Shown: piece after piece, positions 56,554 through 64,000 of the stretch | How positions within the stretch are numbered: the stretch's first letter is position 1 | Layout of the letters: each line of letters starts with the position of its first letter | Assembly (NCBI RefSeq): GCF_008369405.1 | Contig: NZ_VSJJ01000005.1 | Location: 62,001-126,000 of the forward strand | Origin: Streptococcus cristatus | Lineage (GTDB): Bacteria; Bacillota; Bacilli; Lactobacillales; Streptococcaceae | DNA: 64,000 nt | Direction: 5' to 3' | Notes under the pieces: generated by a model | The model's database searches: none | The model's input: only the letters and a program-made list of their open reading frames with translations | What the model was told of the DNA's origin: nothing | Position numbers and translations under genes: made by a program

Positions 56554-57471
56554 TTATTCTCCCTCCTCTGCCAAGAGTTTCTCACGAGTCTCTGCATCCA
56601 AAAGCGGATAGCCCAGACGCTTGCGCTCAGCCACAAAGGTCTTAGCCACGACACGCGCCAGATTACGAATACGGGCGATATAGCCAGCCCGCTCTGTCAC
56701 AGATACGGCTCCACGCGCATCCAAGAGGTTAAAGGTATGCGAGCATTTGAGAACGTAGTCATAGGCCGGGTGCACCAGATGCTCGTCCAGACAGCGCTTG
56801 GCTTCTGCTTCAAACTTCTCAAAATTCCCCAAGAGCAAGTCTTGATCGCTGACCTCAAAGCTATACTTGGAATGCTCATACTCAGGATGCGTGAAAATTT
56901 CGCCATACTTAACACCATCAGCCCACTCAATGTCGTAGACAGAGTCCACTTCTTGGATATAAGAAGCCAGACGCTCCAGACCATAAGTTACCTCAGCAGT
57001 CACCGGCTGAGTTGGCAGACCTCCGACCTGCTGGAAGTAAGTGAACTGAGTGATTTCCATCCCATCCAGCCAGACTTCCCAGCCCAAACCAGCCGATCCA
57101 GTTGATGGATTTTCCCAGTTATCCTCAACAAAGCGGATGTCGTGCTCCAGTGGATTGATGCCCAAGAGCTCCAAAGACTGCAAGTAAAGTTCTTGGATAT
57201 TGCTTGGAGATGGCTTCATGACCACCTGAAATTGGTGGTGCTGGTAAAGACGGTTAGGGTTTTCCCCATAGCGTCCATCTGCTGGCCGACGAGACGGCTC
57301 TACATAGGCCGCATTCCAAGGCTCAGGCCCAATAGCCCGCAGGAAGGTATAGGGACTCATTGTTCCCGCCCCCTTCTCATTATCATAAGCCTGCATGAGC
57401 ATACAGCCTTGGTCATTCCAGAACTGCTGTAAAGTCAAGATAATTTCTTGAAATGTTAACTTCTTAGACAT
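56554..57471 (-). CDS. glyQ: Glycyl-tRNA synthetase alpha subunit
   Basis: 305 aa class II catalytic subunit. [18 protein letters not shown], the motif 2-like [26 protein letters not shown] and [10 protein letters not shown] are signatures. Charges tRNA-Gly together with GlyS. Preceded by an unusual ~170-nt insertion and a glycine T-box leader, so expression should rise when tRNA-Gly is uncharged. Confidence 0.97.
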   Translation of the reverse strand: MSKKLTFQEIILTLQQFWNDQGCMLMQAYDNEKGAGTMSPYTFLRAIGPEPWNAAYVEPSRRPADGRYGENPNRLYQHHQFQVVMKPSPSNIQELYLQSLELLGINPLEHDIRFVEDNWENPSTGSAGLGWEVWLDGMEITQFTYFQQVGGLPTQPVTAEVTYGLERLASYIQEVDSVYDIEWADGVKYGEIFTHPEYEHSKYSFEVSDQDLLLGNFEKFEAEAKRCLDEHLVHPAYDYVLKCSHTFNLLDARGAVSVTERAGYIARIRNLARVVAKTFVAERKRLGYPLLDAETREKLLAEEGE

Positions 57472-57474
57472 TTT

Positions 57475-57660
57475 TAACTCCTTTAGTTTCTTGAGGTTCT
57501 TGCGAAGCGTTCAAAAGGGAGCGATTATTTCCCTTTTGAAAAGCTAGTACATCGCCTAGATAAACCGCCCATAGCGGTTGTCGTTAGTCAATCGAACCTT
57601 TAGGTTCGTAATTGACTTTGGCGAGGTGAAAGGTAAGTTTCTTAGACATTAGTTACTCCT
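57475..57660 (-). other. structured insertion in the glyQ leader with duplicated start region
   Basis: Between the T-box and glyQ lies ~170 nt with three strong hairpins on the minus strand: GTCAAT..CGAACCT/AGGTTCG..ATTGAC, ACCGC/GCGGT, and TTCAAAAGGGA/TCCCTTTTGAA (11 bp). Its upstream end repeats the glyQ ribosome binding site and first seven codons (AAGGAG, ATG at 57649, MSKKLTF), opening a 21-codon uORF that stops at 57584. The structure of the copy suggests insertion or recombination within the glyQ start region. Confidence 0.6.
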
Positions 57661-57699
57661 TTTTTTATTTCTAGCGCTAGGCCCATCCTCTGTTCTGTT

Positions 57700-57885
57700 T
57701 GAACAAGCAAAAGAACCACATCCGACAGTCCTAGGCTCTTCAACCTAGGGGCGTCAAAACGCGGTTCCACCCTAATTTATTACTTCATTATCTTTAAAAA
57801 TGTTAACTGAAAGCGCCATCTGCACTGCTTCCCTATCTGGCTCCCACCAACCCAGACTCGCTAAAAAGTAGACAATGAAAATTCT
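57700..57885 (-). promoter_or_regulatory. T-box leader of glyQS (glycine)
   Basis: The highly conserved T-box AGGGTGGAACCGCG occurs on the minus strand at 57762-57775, with ~110 nt of upstream sequence that can form Stem I, and downstream CCTAGG repeats (57731-57750) suited to antiterminator/terminator switching. Context and gene identity indicate tRNA-Gly. I cannot fix the specifier triplet by eye (a GGC at about 57815 is possible). The U-tract of the terminator is poor. Confidence 0.8.
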
Positions 57886-58160
57886 TTCTAAAAACGATTA
57901 TAGCAGAAAATAGATGATTTGTAAAATACTTAATAATTTTTAAATAGGAATTCAAAGTAAGTTTTTTCTATAACATAGGTTATAAAATTGAATAACTATC
58001 TGTTTTCATAGAAATTTTCAATAACTTTCATATATTAACCTAGTTACATTAATGATCTAATCTTCATCTAATTATTTAGTGAGAAGAAAAGATAAAAAAA
58101 GACTGATATAACGGCGTTTTTCACTAGAAATAAAATTTGAAAATAATTGTCGCTTTGACT
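57886..58160. other. A/T-rich intergenic stretch between glyQ leader and manL
   Basis: Very A/T-rich sequence between divergent glyQS and manLMN. It must hold the glyQS promoter (several TATAAT-like motifs on the minus strand near 57890-57990, none paired convincingly with a -35). No gene seen. Confidence 0.5.
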
Positions 58161-58167
58161 CAGGTAC

Positions 58168-58196
58168 TTGCATTTTTCATGAAAACGTTTTATAAT
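58168..58196 (+). promoter_or_regulatory. manL promoter with cre-like site
   Basis: TTGCAT (58168-58173), exact 17-nt spacer, TATAAT (58191-58196). TGAAAACGTTTTAT (58180-58193) is a cre-like palindrome within the spacer and -10, with ten or so consensus positions kept. Suggests CcpA control of the glucose/mannose PTS. Confidence 0.75.
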
Positions 58197-58259
58197 AATA
58201 GTTAGCCTTAAAGTTTTCTTAAACTTAAGTCAAACATTTTATAAGGAGGAAAAACAATA

Positions 58260-59249
58260 ATGAGTATTGGAATCATTATTGCCAGCCACGGTGAATTTGC
58301 TGCCGGCATTCATCAGTCAGGTTCTATGATTTTTGGTGAGCAAGAAAAAGTTCAAGTTGTAACTTTCATGCCAAACGAAGGTCCTGATGATCTGTATGCA
58401 AAATTCAATGACGCTGTGGCTTCGTTTGATGCGAACGATGAGGTATTGGTCTTGGCTGACCTTTGGAGTGGGTCTCCATTTAACCAAGCTAGCCGTGTCA
58501 TGGGTGAAAATCCAGACCGCAAGTTCGCTATTATTACAGGTTTGAACTTGCCTATGCTAATTCAAGCCTACACAGAGCGCATGATGGATGCAAACGCTGG
58601 CGTAGATGCTGTCGTTGCAAACATTATCAAGGAAGCTAAGGAAGGCGTAAAAGCACTTCCAGAAGAGCTAAATCCAGTCCTAGAAAGCGCTGCTCCTGCT
58701 GCTGCACCAGTTGCTCAAGCAGCTATCCCAGAAGGAACCGTTATCGGAGACGGCAAGCTCAAAATCAACCTTGCTCGTATCGATACACGTTTGTTGCACG
58801 GACAAGTTGCAACAGCTTGGACTCCAGATTCAAAAGCAGACCGTATCATCGTTGCTTCTGACTCTGTAGCTAAAGATGAACTTCGTAAAGAGCTCATCAA
58901 ACAAGCTGCACCTGGTAATGTTAAAGCAAACGTTGTTCCAATTGATAAGTTGATTGCTGTTTCAAAAGATCCACGTTTCGGTAATACGCACGCTCTTATC
59001 TTATTTGAAACTCCACAAGATGCCCTACGCGCTATCGAAGGCGGTGTGCCAATCAAGACTCTCAACGTCGGCTCAATGGCTCACTCAACTGGTAAGACAA
59101 TGGTCAACAACGTTCTGTCAATGGACAAGGACGATGTGGCAACTTACGAAAAATTGCGTGATCTCGGAGTTGAATTCGACGTACGTAAAGTACCAAATGA
59201 CTCTAAGAAAGATTTGTTTGACTTAATTAACAAAGCCAACGTTCAATAA
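58260..59249 (+). CDS. manL: Mannose/glucose PTS EIIAB
   Basis: 329 aa. EIIA domain (1-135) with phospho-His10 in IIASHGEFA; Ala/Pro-rich linker (about 143-163); EIIB domain (about 165-329) with phospho-His in [15 protein letters not shown]. Takes phosphate from HPr and passes it to sugar entering through ManM/ManN; also a global regulator of sugar use in streptococci. AAGGAGG ribosome binding site. Confidence 0.97.
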   Translation: MSIGIIIASHGEFAAGIHQSGSMIFGEQEKVQVVTFMPNEGPDDLYAKFNDAVASFDANDEVLVLADLWSGSPFNQASRVMGENPDRKFAIITGLNLPMLIQAYTERMMDANAGVDAVVANIIKEAKEGVKALPEELNPVLESAAPAAAPVAQAAIPEGTVIGDGKLKINLARIDTRLLHGQVATAWTPDSKADRIIVASDSVAKDELRKELIKQAAPGNVKANVVPIDKLIAVSKDPRFGNTHALILFETPQDALRAIEGGVPIKTLNVGSMAHSTGKTMVNNVLSMDKDDVATYEKLRDLGVEFDVRKVPNDSKKDLFDLINKANVQ

Positions 59250-59293
59250 TCTTAAACGTTTCGCTCTCATATTATTATGAAAGGATTTAAAAC

Positions 59294-60097
59294 ATGTCTA
59301 TTATTTCTATGGTTTTAGTAGTCTTTGTTGCCTTCCTAGCTGGTCTTGAAGGTATCTTGGACCAATTCCAATTCCACCAACCATTGGTTGCATGTACCTT
59401 GATCGGTCTTGTAACTGGTAACTTAACTGCTGGTGTTATCCTTGGCGGATCTCTTCAAATGATCGCTCTTGGTTGGGCTAACATCGGTGCTGCCGTTGCT
59501 CCTGACGCTGCTTTGGCTTCAGTTGCTGCTGCTATCATCATGGTTCAAGGTGGAGACTTCACTGACAAAGGTATCACAGTTGCAACTACAATCGCGATTC
59601 CTCTTGCCGTAGCTGGTCTCTTCCTTACTATGATCGTGCGTACTATCTCTGTTGCCTTGGTTCACGCTGCAGACTCTGCTGCTAAAAAAGGTGATTTTGC
59701 TAGCGTTGAACGCGCGCACTTTGTAGCTCTCCTTCTTCAAGGACTTCGTATCGCTATTCCTGCAGCCCTTCTTCTTGCTATCCCTGCAGAAGCAGTGCAA
59801 AAATTGCTTGCTATGATGCCTGATTGGTTGGCAGGCGGTATGGCTGTCGGTGGGGGAATGGTTGTTGCCGTTGGTTACGCTATGGTTATCAACATGATGG
59901 CAACTCGCGAAGTATGGCCATTCTTTGCTATCGGTTTTGCTCTTGCTGCTGTTAGCCAATTGACTTTGATTGCCCTCGGTGCTATCGGTGTAGCAATCGC
60001 TCTTATCTACCTCAACCTTTCTAAGAAAGGCGGAAACGGTGGTGGCGGTTCTGCTACATCTAACGACCCAATCGGCGATATCCTAGAAGACTACTAA
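59294..60097 (+). CDS. manM: Mannose/glucose PTS EIIC
   Basis: 267 aa, about eight membrane segments, start SIISMVLVVFVAFLAGLEGILDQFQFHQP is the EIIC-man signature. Forms the sugar channel with ManN. Gly-rich C-terminal tail (KGGNGGGGSATSNDP). 44 nt after manL. Codon use is strongly biased, as in highly expressed genes. Confidence 0.96.
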   Translation: MSIISMVLVVFVAFLAGLEGILDQFQFHQPLVACTLIGLVTGNLTAGVILGGSLQMIALGWANIGAAVAPDAALASVAAAIIMVQGGDFTDKGITVATTIAIPLAVAGLFLTMIVRTISVALVHAADSAAKKGDFASVERAHFVALLLQGLRIAIPAALLLAIPAEAVQKLLAMMPDWLAGGMAVGGGMVVAVGYAMVINMMATREVWPFFAIGFALAAVSQLTLIALGAIGVAIALIYLNLSKKGGNGGGGSATSNDPIGDILEDY

Positions 60098-60115
60098 GAA
60101 AGGAGCTGCTATATC

Positions 60116-61027
60116 ATGACTGAAAAAATTCAATTATCTAAATCAGACCGTCAAAAAGTTTGGTGGCGTTCTACTTTCTTGCAAGGTTCTTGGAACTATG
60201 AACGTATGCAAAACTTGGGTTGGGCTTATTCTTTAATTCCAGCTCTCAAGAAACTTTACACTAAAAAAGAAGATCAAGCTGCTGCTCTTGAGCGTCACTT
60301 GGAATTCTTCAATACTCACCCATATGTTGCTGCTCCAATCATTGGTGTAACACTTGCCCTTGAAGAAGAAAAAGCAAACGGTGCAGAAATTGACGATGCA
60401 GCTATCCAAGGGGTTAAAATCGGTATGATGGGACCTTTGGCTGGTATCGGTGACCCAGTCTTCTGGTTTACAGTTCGCCCTATCCTTGGAGCGCTCGGTG
60501 CTTCTCTTGCTATGTCAGGAAATATCATCGGTCCACTTCTCTTCTTCGTTCTTTGGAATGCGATCCGTATGGCCTTCTTGTGGTACACTCAAGAATTGGG
60601 TTACAAGGCTGGTTCTGAAATCACAAAAGACATGTCTGGTGGTATCCTCCAAGACATCACAAAAGGTGCTTCAATCCTTGGTATGTTTATCTTGGCTGTA
60701 TTGGTTGCACGCTGGGTAAACGTTAGCTTTGCGCTTCAATTGCCATCTACAAAACTCTCTGAAGGAGCTTACATCAACTTCCCTAAAGGTGCCGTAACTG
60801 GTGAAGAACTTCAAAAAATCTTGGGTGATGTTGCAGGCGGCTTGAGCTTGACTCCTGAAAAGACAAACACCCTTCAAGGACAAATAAACTCTCTGATTCC
60901 AGGTTTGATGGGACTTCTCCTTACCTTCCTCTGCATGTGGTTGCTTAAGAAGAAAGTTTCACCAATCACAATCATCATCGGACTTTTCGTTGTTGGTATC
61001 GTTGCCCGCGTTATTGGTTTGATGTAA
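60116..61027 (+). CDS. manN: Mannose/glucose PTS EIID
   Basis: 303 aa EIID-man family. Cytoplasmic N-terminal part with WWRSTFLQGSWNYERMQNLG, GPLAGIGDPVFW signature, and C-terminal membrane helices (about 185-205, 265-300). Together with ManM makes the membrane complex that is also the receptor for some class IIa bacteriocins. 18 nt after manM. Confidence 0.96.
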   Translation: MTEKIQLSKSDRQKVWWRSTFLQGSWNYERMQNLGWAYSLIPALKKLYTKKEDQAAALERHLEFFNTHPYVAAPIIGVTLALEEEKANGAEIDDAAIQGVKIGMMGPLAGIGDPVFWFTVRPILGALGASLAMSGNIIGPLLFFVLWNAIRMAFLWYTQELGYKAGSEITKDMSGGILQDITKGASILGMFILAVLVARWVNVSFALQLPSTKLSEGAYINFPKGAVTGEELQKILGDVAGGLSLTPEKTNTLQGQINSLIPGLMGLLLTFLCMWLLKKKVSPITIIIGLFVVGIVARVIGLM

Positions 61028-61030
61028 TCA

Positions 61031-61056
61031 AAAAAGAAGGTTTCGGCCTTCTTTTT
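61031..61056 (+). terminator. terminator after manLMN
   Basis: Arms AAAAGAAGG and CCTTCTTTTT around a short TTTCGG loop (61031-61055). It lies before manO, which has its own TATAAT at 61063-61068, so manO is at least partly expressed separately. Confidence 0.8.
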
Positions 61057-61098
61057 ATTATGGTATAATAGCTATATCATTTAAAAGGGAGATGTTCT

Positions 61099-61470
61099 AT
61101 GGCACAATCGCAAAATAAATCGATTGAATTTCAAACGACAGGAGTTTCCTATCTGGGTTTAGGTGGCAAGGTTGGAAAGTTTTTGGTCGGTGATGTCGCA
61201 CTGGAATTCTACGCTGACGCCAATGTAGAAGACTATATCCAGCTACCTTGGTCTAGCATCCAGCAAATCGGTGCCAATGTCTCTGGGAAAAATATCAGTC
61301 GCCATTTCGAAGTTTTTACAGACAAGGGCAAGTTTCTATTTGCATCTAAGGACACTGGAAAGATTCTCAAAATTGCACGGCAACATATCGGGAATGAGAA
61401 AGTCGTCAAATTGCCTACCTTGATCCAAACAATTGGCCAATTCTTTAAAAATCTATTTGCAAAAAAATAG
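61099..61470 (+). CDS. manO: ManO, DUF956 protein linked to the mannose PTS
   Basis: 123 aa DUF956 family: SIEFQTTGVSYLGLGGKVGKFLVGD and IQLPWSSIQQIGANVSGKNI are characteristic, an all-beta PH-like fold. Always near manLMN in lactic acid bacteria; proposed regulator of PTS expression or activity. AAAAGGGAG ribosome binding site. Confidence 0.9.
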   Translation: MAQSQNKSIEFQTTGVSYLGLGGKVGKFLVGDVALEFYADANVEDYIQLPWSSIQQIGANVSGKNISRHFEVFTDKGKFLFASKDTGKILKIARQHIGNEKVVKLPTLIQTIGQFFKNLFAKK

Positions 61471-61484
61471 AAAATCCTGTATAA

Positions 61485-61668
61485 TCTAGGAAACGGATAA
61501 GTAAGACTATCGCTTCTTTCAGAAAGTCTGCGGGTGCTGCGAGCAGATAGGAGCCTAGTGTGAAATTCTACCGTTGCAATACAACTACATACATAATCAA
61601 GTGCACACCTGTGAAGTTGGATGGAACCGCGGCCTAGCCGCTCCAACAGTTTCCTCGGTGTGCTTTTA
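61485..61668 (+). promoter_or_regulatory. T-box leader of serS (serine)
   Basis: T-box sequence TGGATGGAACCGCGG at 61618-61632. Antiterminator pairing GTTGGA/TCCAAC and GCGG/CCGC surrounds it; the terminator uses GCACACC (61603-61609) with GGTGTGC (61657-61663) followed by TTTT. Upstream elements AGTA and GCTGCGAGCAG belong to Stem I. A serine triplet (TCT at about 61567) is a possible specifier. TATAAT at about 61479-61484 is the likely -10. Confidence 0.85.
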
Positions 61669-61682
61669 TTTTTGGAGGTCTT

Positions 61683-62960
61683 ATGTTAGATTTAAAACGT
61701 ATTCGGACAGACTTTGATGCTGTCGCAGAGAAATTAGCTACCCGTGGCGTAGCAGCTGATGTGCTCAATCAAATGAAGGAAATTGATGAGCAACGACGTG
61801 ATTTGTTGGTGAAAGTAGAAAATCTCAAAGCAGAGCGCAACACTGTTTCTGCTGAGATTGCCCAAGCAAAGCGCAACAAAGAAAATGCAGATGACAAGAT
61901 TGCAGCCATGCAAAAACTATCTGCCCAAGTCAAGGACTTGGATGCTACTTTGGCTGAATTGGATGCTAAACTGACTGAATTTACTACAACCCTGCCGAAC
62001 ATTCCACACGATAGCGTGCCAGTCGGAGCAGACGAGGATGATAATGTAGAAGTCCGCCGCTGGGGTACACCTCGCCAATTTGACTTTGAAGCTAAGGCTC
62101 ACTGGGATTTGGGCGAAGATTTGGATATCCTAGACTGGGAGCGTGGTGCAAAAGTTACGGGTGCTCGCTTCCTCTTCTACAAGGGCCTAGGAGCTAGACT
62201 GGAGCGTGCTATCTACAACTTCATGCTGGATGAGCATGGCAAAGAAGGCTATACGGAGGTCATCACTCCCTATATGGTCAACCATGACTCTATGTTTGGT
62301 ACTGGGCAATATCCTAAGTTCAAAGAAGATACGTTTGAGCTGAGCGACACTAACTTCGTGCTCATTCCAACTGCTGAAGTTCCACTGACCAACTACTATC
62401 GAGATGAAATTATAGATGGCAAGGAATTGCCAATCTACTTCACAGCTATGAGCCCATCTTTCCGCTCTGAAGCTGGTTCTGCTGGTCGTGACACACGTGG
62501 TCTGATCCGCCTGCACCAATTCCACAAGGTTGAAATGGTGAAATTTTCCAAGCCAGAAGAATCTTATGAAGAGCTGGAAAAGATGACTGCCAATGCAGAA
62601 AACATCCTACAAAAGCTCAATCTGCCTTACCGTGTTGTTGCCCTTTCTACTGGCGACATGGGCTTCTCAGCTGCTAAAACCTATGACTTGGAAGTCTGGA
62701 TTCCAGCGCAAAATACCTACCGTGAAATCTCTAGCTGCTCTAATACAGAAGATTTCCAAGCTCGTCGAGCTCAAATCCGTTACCGTGACGAAGAAGATGG
62801 CAAGGTCAAACTCCTTCATACTCTCAACGGTTCTGGACTGGCTGTCGGACGCACAGTCGCTGCTATCTTAGAAAATTACCAAAATGAAGATGGTTCTGTG
62901 ACCATTCCTGAAGTCCTGCGTCCCTACATGGGCGGTTTGGAAGTCATCGCACCAAAATAA
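61683..62960 (+). CDS. serS: Seryl-tRNA synthetase
   Basis: 425 aa class II enzyme. N-terminal antiparallel coiled-coil arm (about 28-105), then motif 2 [19 protein letters not shown] and motif 3 region [31 protein letters not shown] binds serine/ATP. Ribosome binding site GGAGG at good spacing. Controlled by the T-box just upstream. Confidence 0.97.
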   Translation: MLDLKRIRTDFDAVAEKLATRGVAADVLNQMKEIDEQRRDLLVKVENLKAERNTVSAEIAQAKRNKENADDKIAAMQKLSAQVKDLDATLAELDAKLTEFTTTLPNIPHDSVPVGADEDDNVEVRRWGTPRQFDFEAKAHWDLGEDLDILDWERGAKVTGARFLFYKGLGARLERAIYNFMLDEHGKEGYTEVITPYMVNHDSMFGTGQYPKFKEDTFELSDTNFVLIPTAEVPLTNYYRDEIIDGKELPIYFTAMSPSFRSEAGSAGRDTRGLIRLHQFHKVEMVKFSKPEESYEELEKMTANAENILQKLNLPYRVVALSTGDMGFSAAKTYDLEVWIPAQNTYREISSCSNTEDFQARRAQIRYRDEEDGKVKLLHTLNGSGLAVGRTVAAILENYQNEDGSVTIPEVLRPYMGGLEVIAPK

Positions 62961-62967
62961 GCAATGA

Positions 62968-62996
62968 AAGGTCCGAAACAAATCGGACCTTTTCTT
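62968..62996 (+). terminator. terminator after serS
   Basis: Arms AAAGGTCCGA (62968-62977) and TCGGACCTTT (62984-62993), 6-nt loop, T-run. Confidence 0.85.
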
Positions 62997-63060
62997 ATTC
63001 TAGTTGAGGAGAAATCCAACAGTTCAAAAAAATGAACGAAATATAGGATTTTCTACTTTA

Positions 63061-63242
63061 AAAGAGACTGGGACAGAAATCGGTAATTCGTTAGAATTCG
63101 ATTTCGTCGTCCCACCTCCGCACAGTTGAGTAGGGCTGTAAAAGCTGATGAAATCAGCGTAGTAGAGCCCACTCAACCACTGCGTCTTGTTCGACAATCC
63201 AAAGACAATTGAGAGGCTAGGACTTTTGTCCCAGCCTCTTTT
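63061..63242 (+). repeat. ~175-bp triple-hairpin repeat, copy 5
   Basis: Almost identical to copy 1. The terminal inverted repeat is clearest here: AAAGAGACTGGGACAGAAA at the left end and the complement of AAAGAGGCTGGGACAAAAG at the right end. Lies between convergent serS and the oligopeptide-binding protein gene, 3 nt from the latter's stop codon. Confidence 0.87.
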
Positions 63243-63245
63243 CTT

Positions 63246-64000
63246 TTACTTAACGTGACTTGCTAACTCTTCTTGAGCTTTTTTATTTGATTCTTCTTTC
63301 TCTTTTTCCCATTTTTTCAAAGCCTTTTGATAATCAGCTACTGTCAGAACTTTATCTTGAAGCTCCATTCCCTTAAATACATAGACATCACCCTTGATAC
63401 CTACATAAGAGTAGGCTTTGGTAAATGGTACAACCTTTTGAACCATTGGTGAAGCACCTGCAGAAATAGATGGGATCACAATGGAACTATCTGTTAACCA
63501 AGCCTGCGCTGCTGCATATTTCGTATAGCGAGCATTGGTATCTTGCTTTTCTGCATCTGCCTGATCCAAAAGCGCTTTGTAGTCCGTTAAACCAACCTTG
63601 GAAGCAAGGTCTTGGTTTTGTCCTTTTGTCAGACCAATATTGTCCAAGATATCCCCTGTCTCTGGGTTAAAGATATTCAGATAAGTCACTGGGTCTTGGT
63701 AGTCTGCTGACCAACCAGACATATTGAGGTCATAGTCCTTTTGGGCAGCTGTTTCTGCAAAGTAAGTAGAGTTATCAAAATCGTCTGATGACATTTGATG
63801 CACGTCAATCACAACGTTTTCTTGGCCTAGAGCTGCCTCAACAGATTGTTTGAAGGAATTCGTCCGCTGCACCATGATTTTATCTGTCTGGTCAACTGGT
63901 ACATCTAGATGAATTGGAAATTCAACTCCCTGTGCTTGCAAAGCTTCTTTTGCCTTAGCAAATTCTGCCTTGGCCTTTTCTGGGTTGTAAATGCTATCTT
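63246..64000 (-). CDS. Oligopeptide ABC transporter substrate-binding protein, C-terminal part
   Basis: Partial: the frame is open from the stop at 63246 to the window edge (about 250 codons), so the N-terminus with signal peptide and lipobox lies outside. Family 5 solute-binding features: YNPEKAKAEFAKAKEAL, LNMSGWSADYQDPVTYLNIFNP, and YSYVGIKGDVYVFKGMEL, as in AmiA/OppA/HppA of streptococci. Imports peptides used for nutrition and signalling. The Lys/Glu-rich C-terminal helix (KKWEKEKEESNKKAQEE) is typical. Confidence 0.9.
   Translation of the reverse strand, partial: DSIYNPEKAKAEFAKAKEALQAQGVEFPIHLDVPVDQTDKIMVQRTNSFKQSVEAALGQENVVIDVHQMSSDDFDNSTYFAETAAQKDYDLNMSGWSADYQDPVTYLNIFNPETGDILDNIGLTKGQNQDLASKVGLTDYKALLDQADAEKQDTNARYTKYAAAQAWLTDSSIVIPSISAGASPMVQKVVPFTKAYSYVGIKGDVYVFKGMELQDKVLTVADYQKALKKWEKEKEESNKKAQEELASHVK

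Noticed and set aside
63061..63242. Repeat considered as the end of an insertion sequence
   Set aside because: It has terminal inverted repeats, but no transposase gene or remnant lies between or beside any of the five copies, and no clear target-site duplication is visible.
1..64000. tRNA, rRNA, tmRNA or other classical RNA genes
   Set aside because: I scanned intergenic regions for conserved tRNA arms and rRNA stretches and found only T-box leaders and terminators. A tRNAscan-SE/Infernal run would settle it.

Overview
The window is a chromosomal segment of a low-GC Gram-positive coccus, almost certainly a viridans Streptococcus of the sanguinis/mitis type. The order rsmH-ftsL-pbp2X-mraY, the metQ-M20 peptidase-metN-metI operon, the scrK/scrA/scrB/scrR sucrose locus, manLMN-manO, a YSIRK-type/LPXTG wall-anchored pullulanase and nusB-asp23-efp-pepP are all streptococcal arrangements. 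I see no rRNA, tRNA, intact insertion sequence, prophage or CRISPR array.

Layout. 0-6.3 kb (minus strand): division/cell-wall operon rsmH-ftsL-pbp2X-mraY with a DEAD-box helicase behind it. 6.4-14.9 kb: an MFS exporter, htpX-lemA, a TetR regulator with a palindromic operator, a second MFS exporter, an ABC exporter whose permease and ATPase genes have been fused by a deletion, and rsmG. 15-19 kb: an ECF transporter energising module (EcfT plus a double ATPase) with a nucleoside phosphorylase. 19.1-21.8 kb: a decayed accessory island that looks like a type VII secretion LXG-toxin locus (truncated LXG-like N-terminus, broken C-terminal remnant, small helical protein, two DUF5085-like proteins, duplicated 3' ends with terminators). 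21.8-25.7 kb: trhO, a frameshifted membrane protein gene, a CPBP protease, two paralogous membrane proteins and a small XRE regulator. 25.7-33.6 kb: two ECF substrate-binding (S) components, a SAM hydrolase (DUF62), and the methionine uptake operon. 33.7-38.2 kb: an M20D amidohydrolase, a lipoprotein, peptide deformylase and fructokinase. 38.5-47.4 kb: sucrose PTS, sucrose-6-phosphate hydrolase, ScrR and pullulanase. 47.5-49 kb: small membrane proteins, gene remnants and a 42-bp tandem repeat. 49-57.5 kb: nusB, asp23-like, efp, pepP, a HAD/MazG-like fusion, asparaginase, UPF0291 and glyQS with a T-box leader. 58-63 kb: mannose/glucose PTS manLMN-manO, then serS with a T-box. The right edge cuts an oligopeptide-binding lipoprotein gene.

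Themes. Carbohydrate genes (scrA/scrB, pullulanase, manL) carry cre/LacI-type operator sequences overlapping their promoters. Methionine/SAM-related genes cluster (MetQNI, SAM hydrolase, nucleoside phosphorylase, ECF modules), and the ECF S components are separated from the A/T module that probably serves them.

The most striking non-genic feature is a family of five ~175-bp repeats (14.9, 28.3, 38.3, 43.2 and 63.1 kb), each containing three nested hairpins with imperfect terminal inverted repeats. All lie at operon 3' ends, three of them between convergent genes. Other structural oddities are an insertion in the glyQ leader that duplicates the ribosome binding site and first codons of glyQ, a possible H-type pseudoknot leader upstream of an ECF S component, and the 42-bp repeat array.
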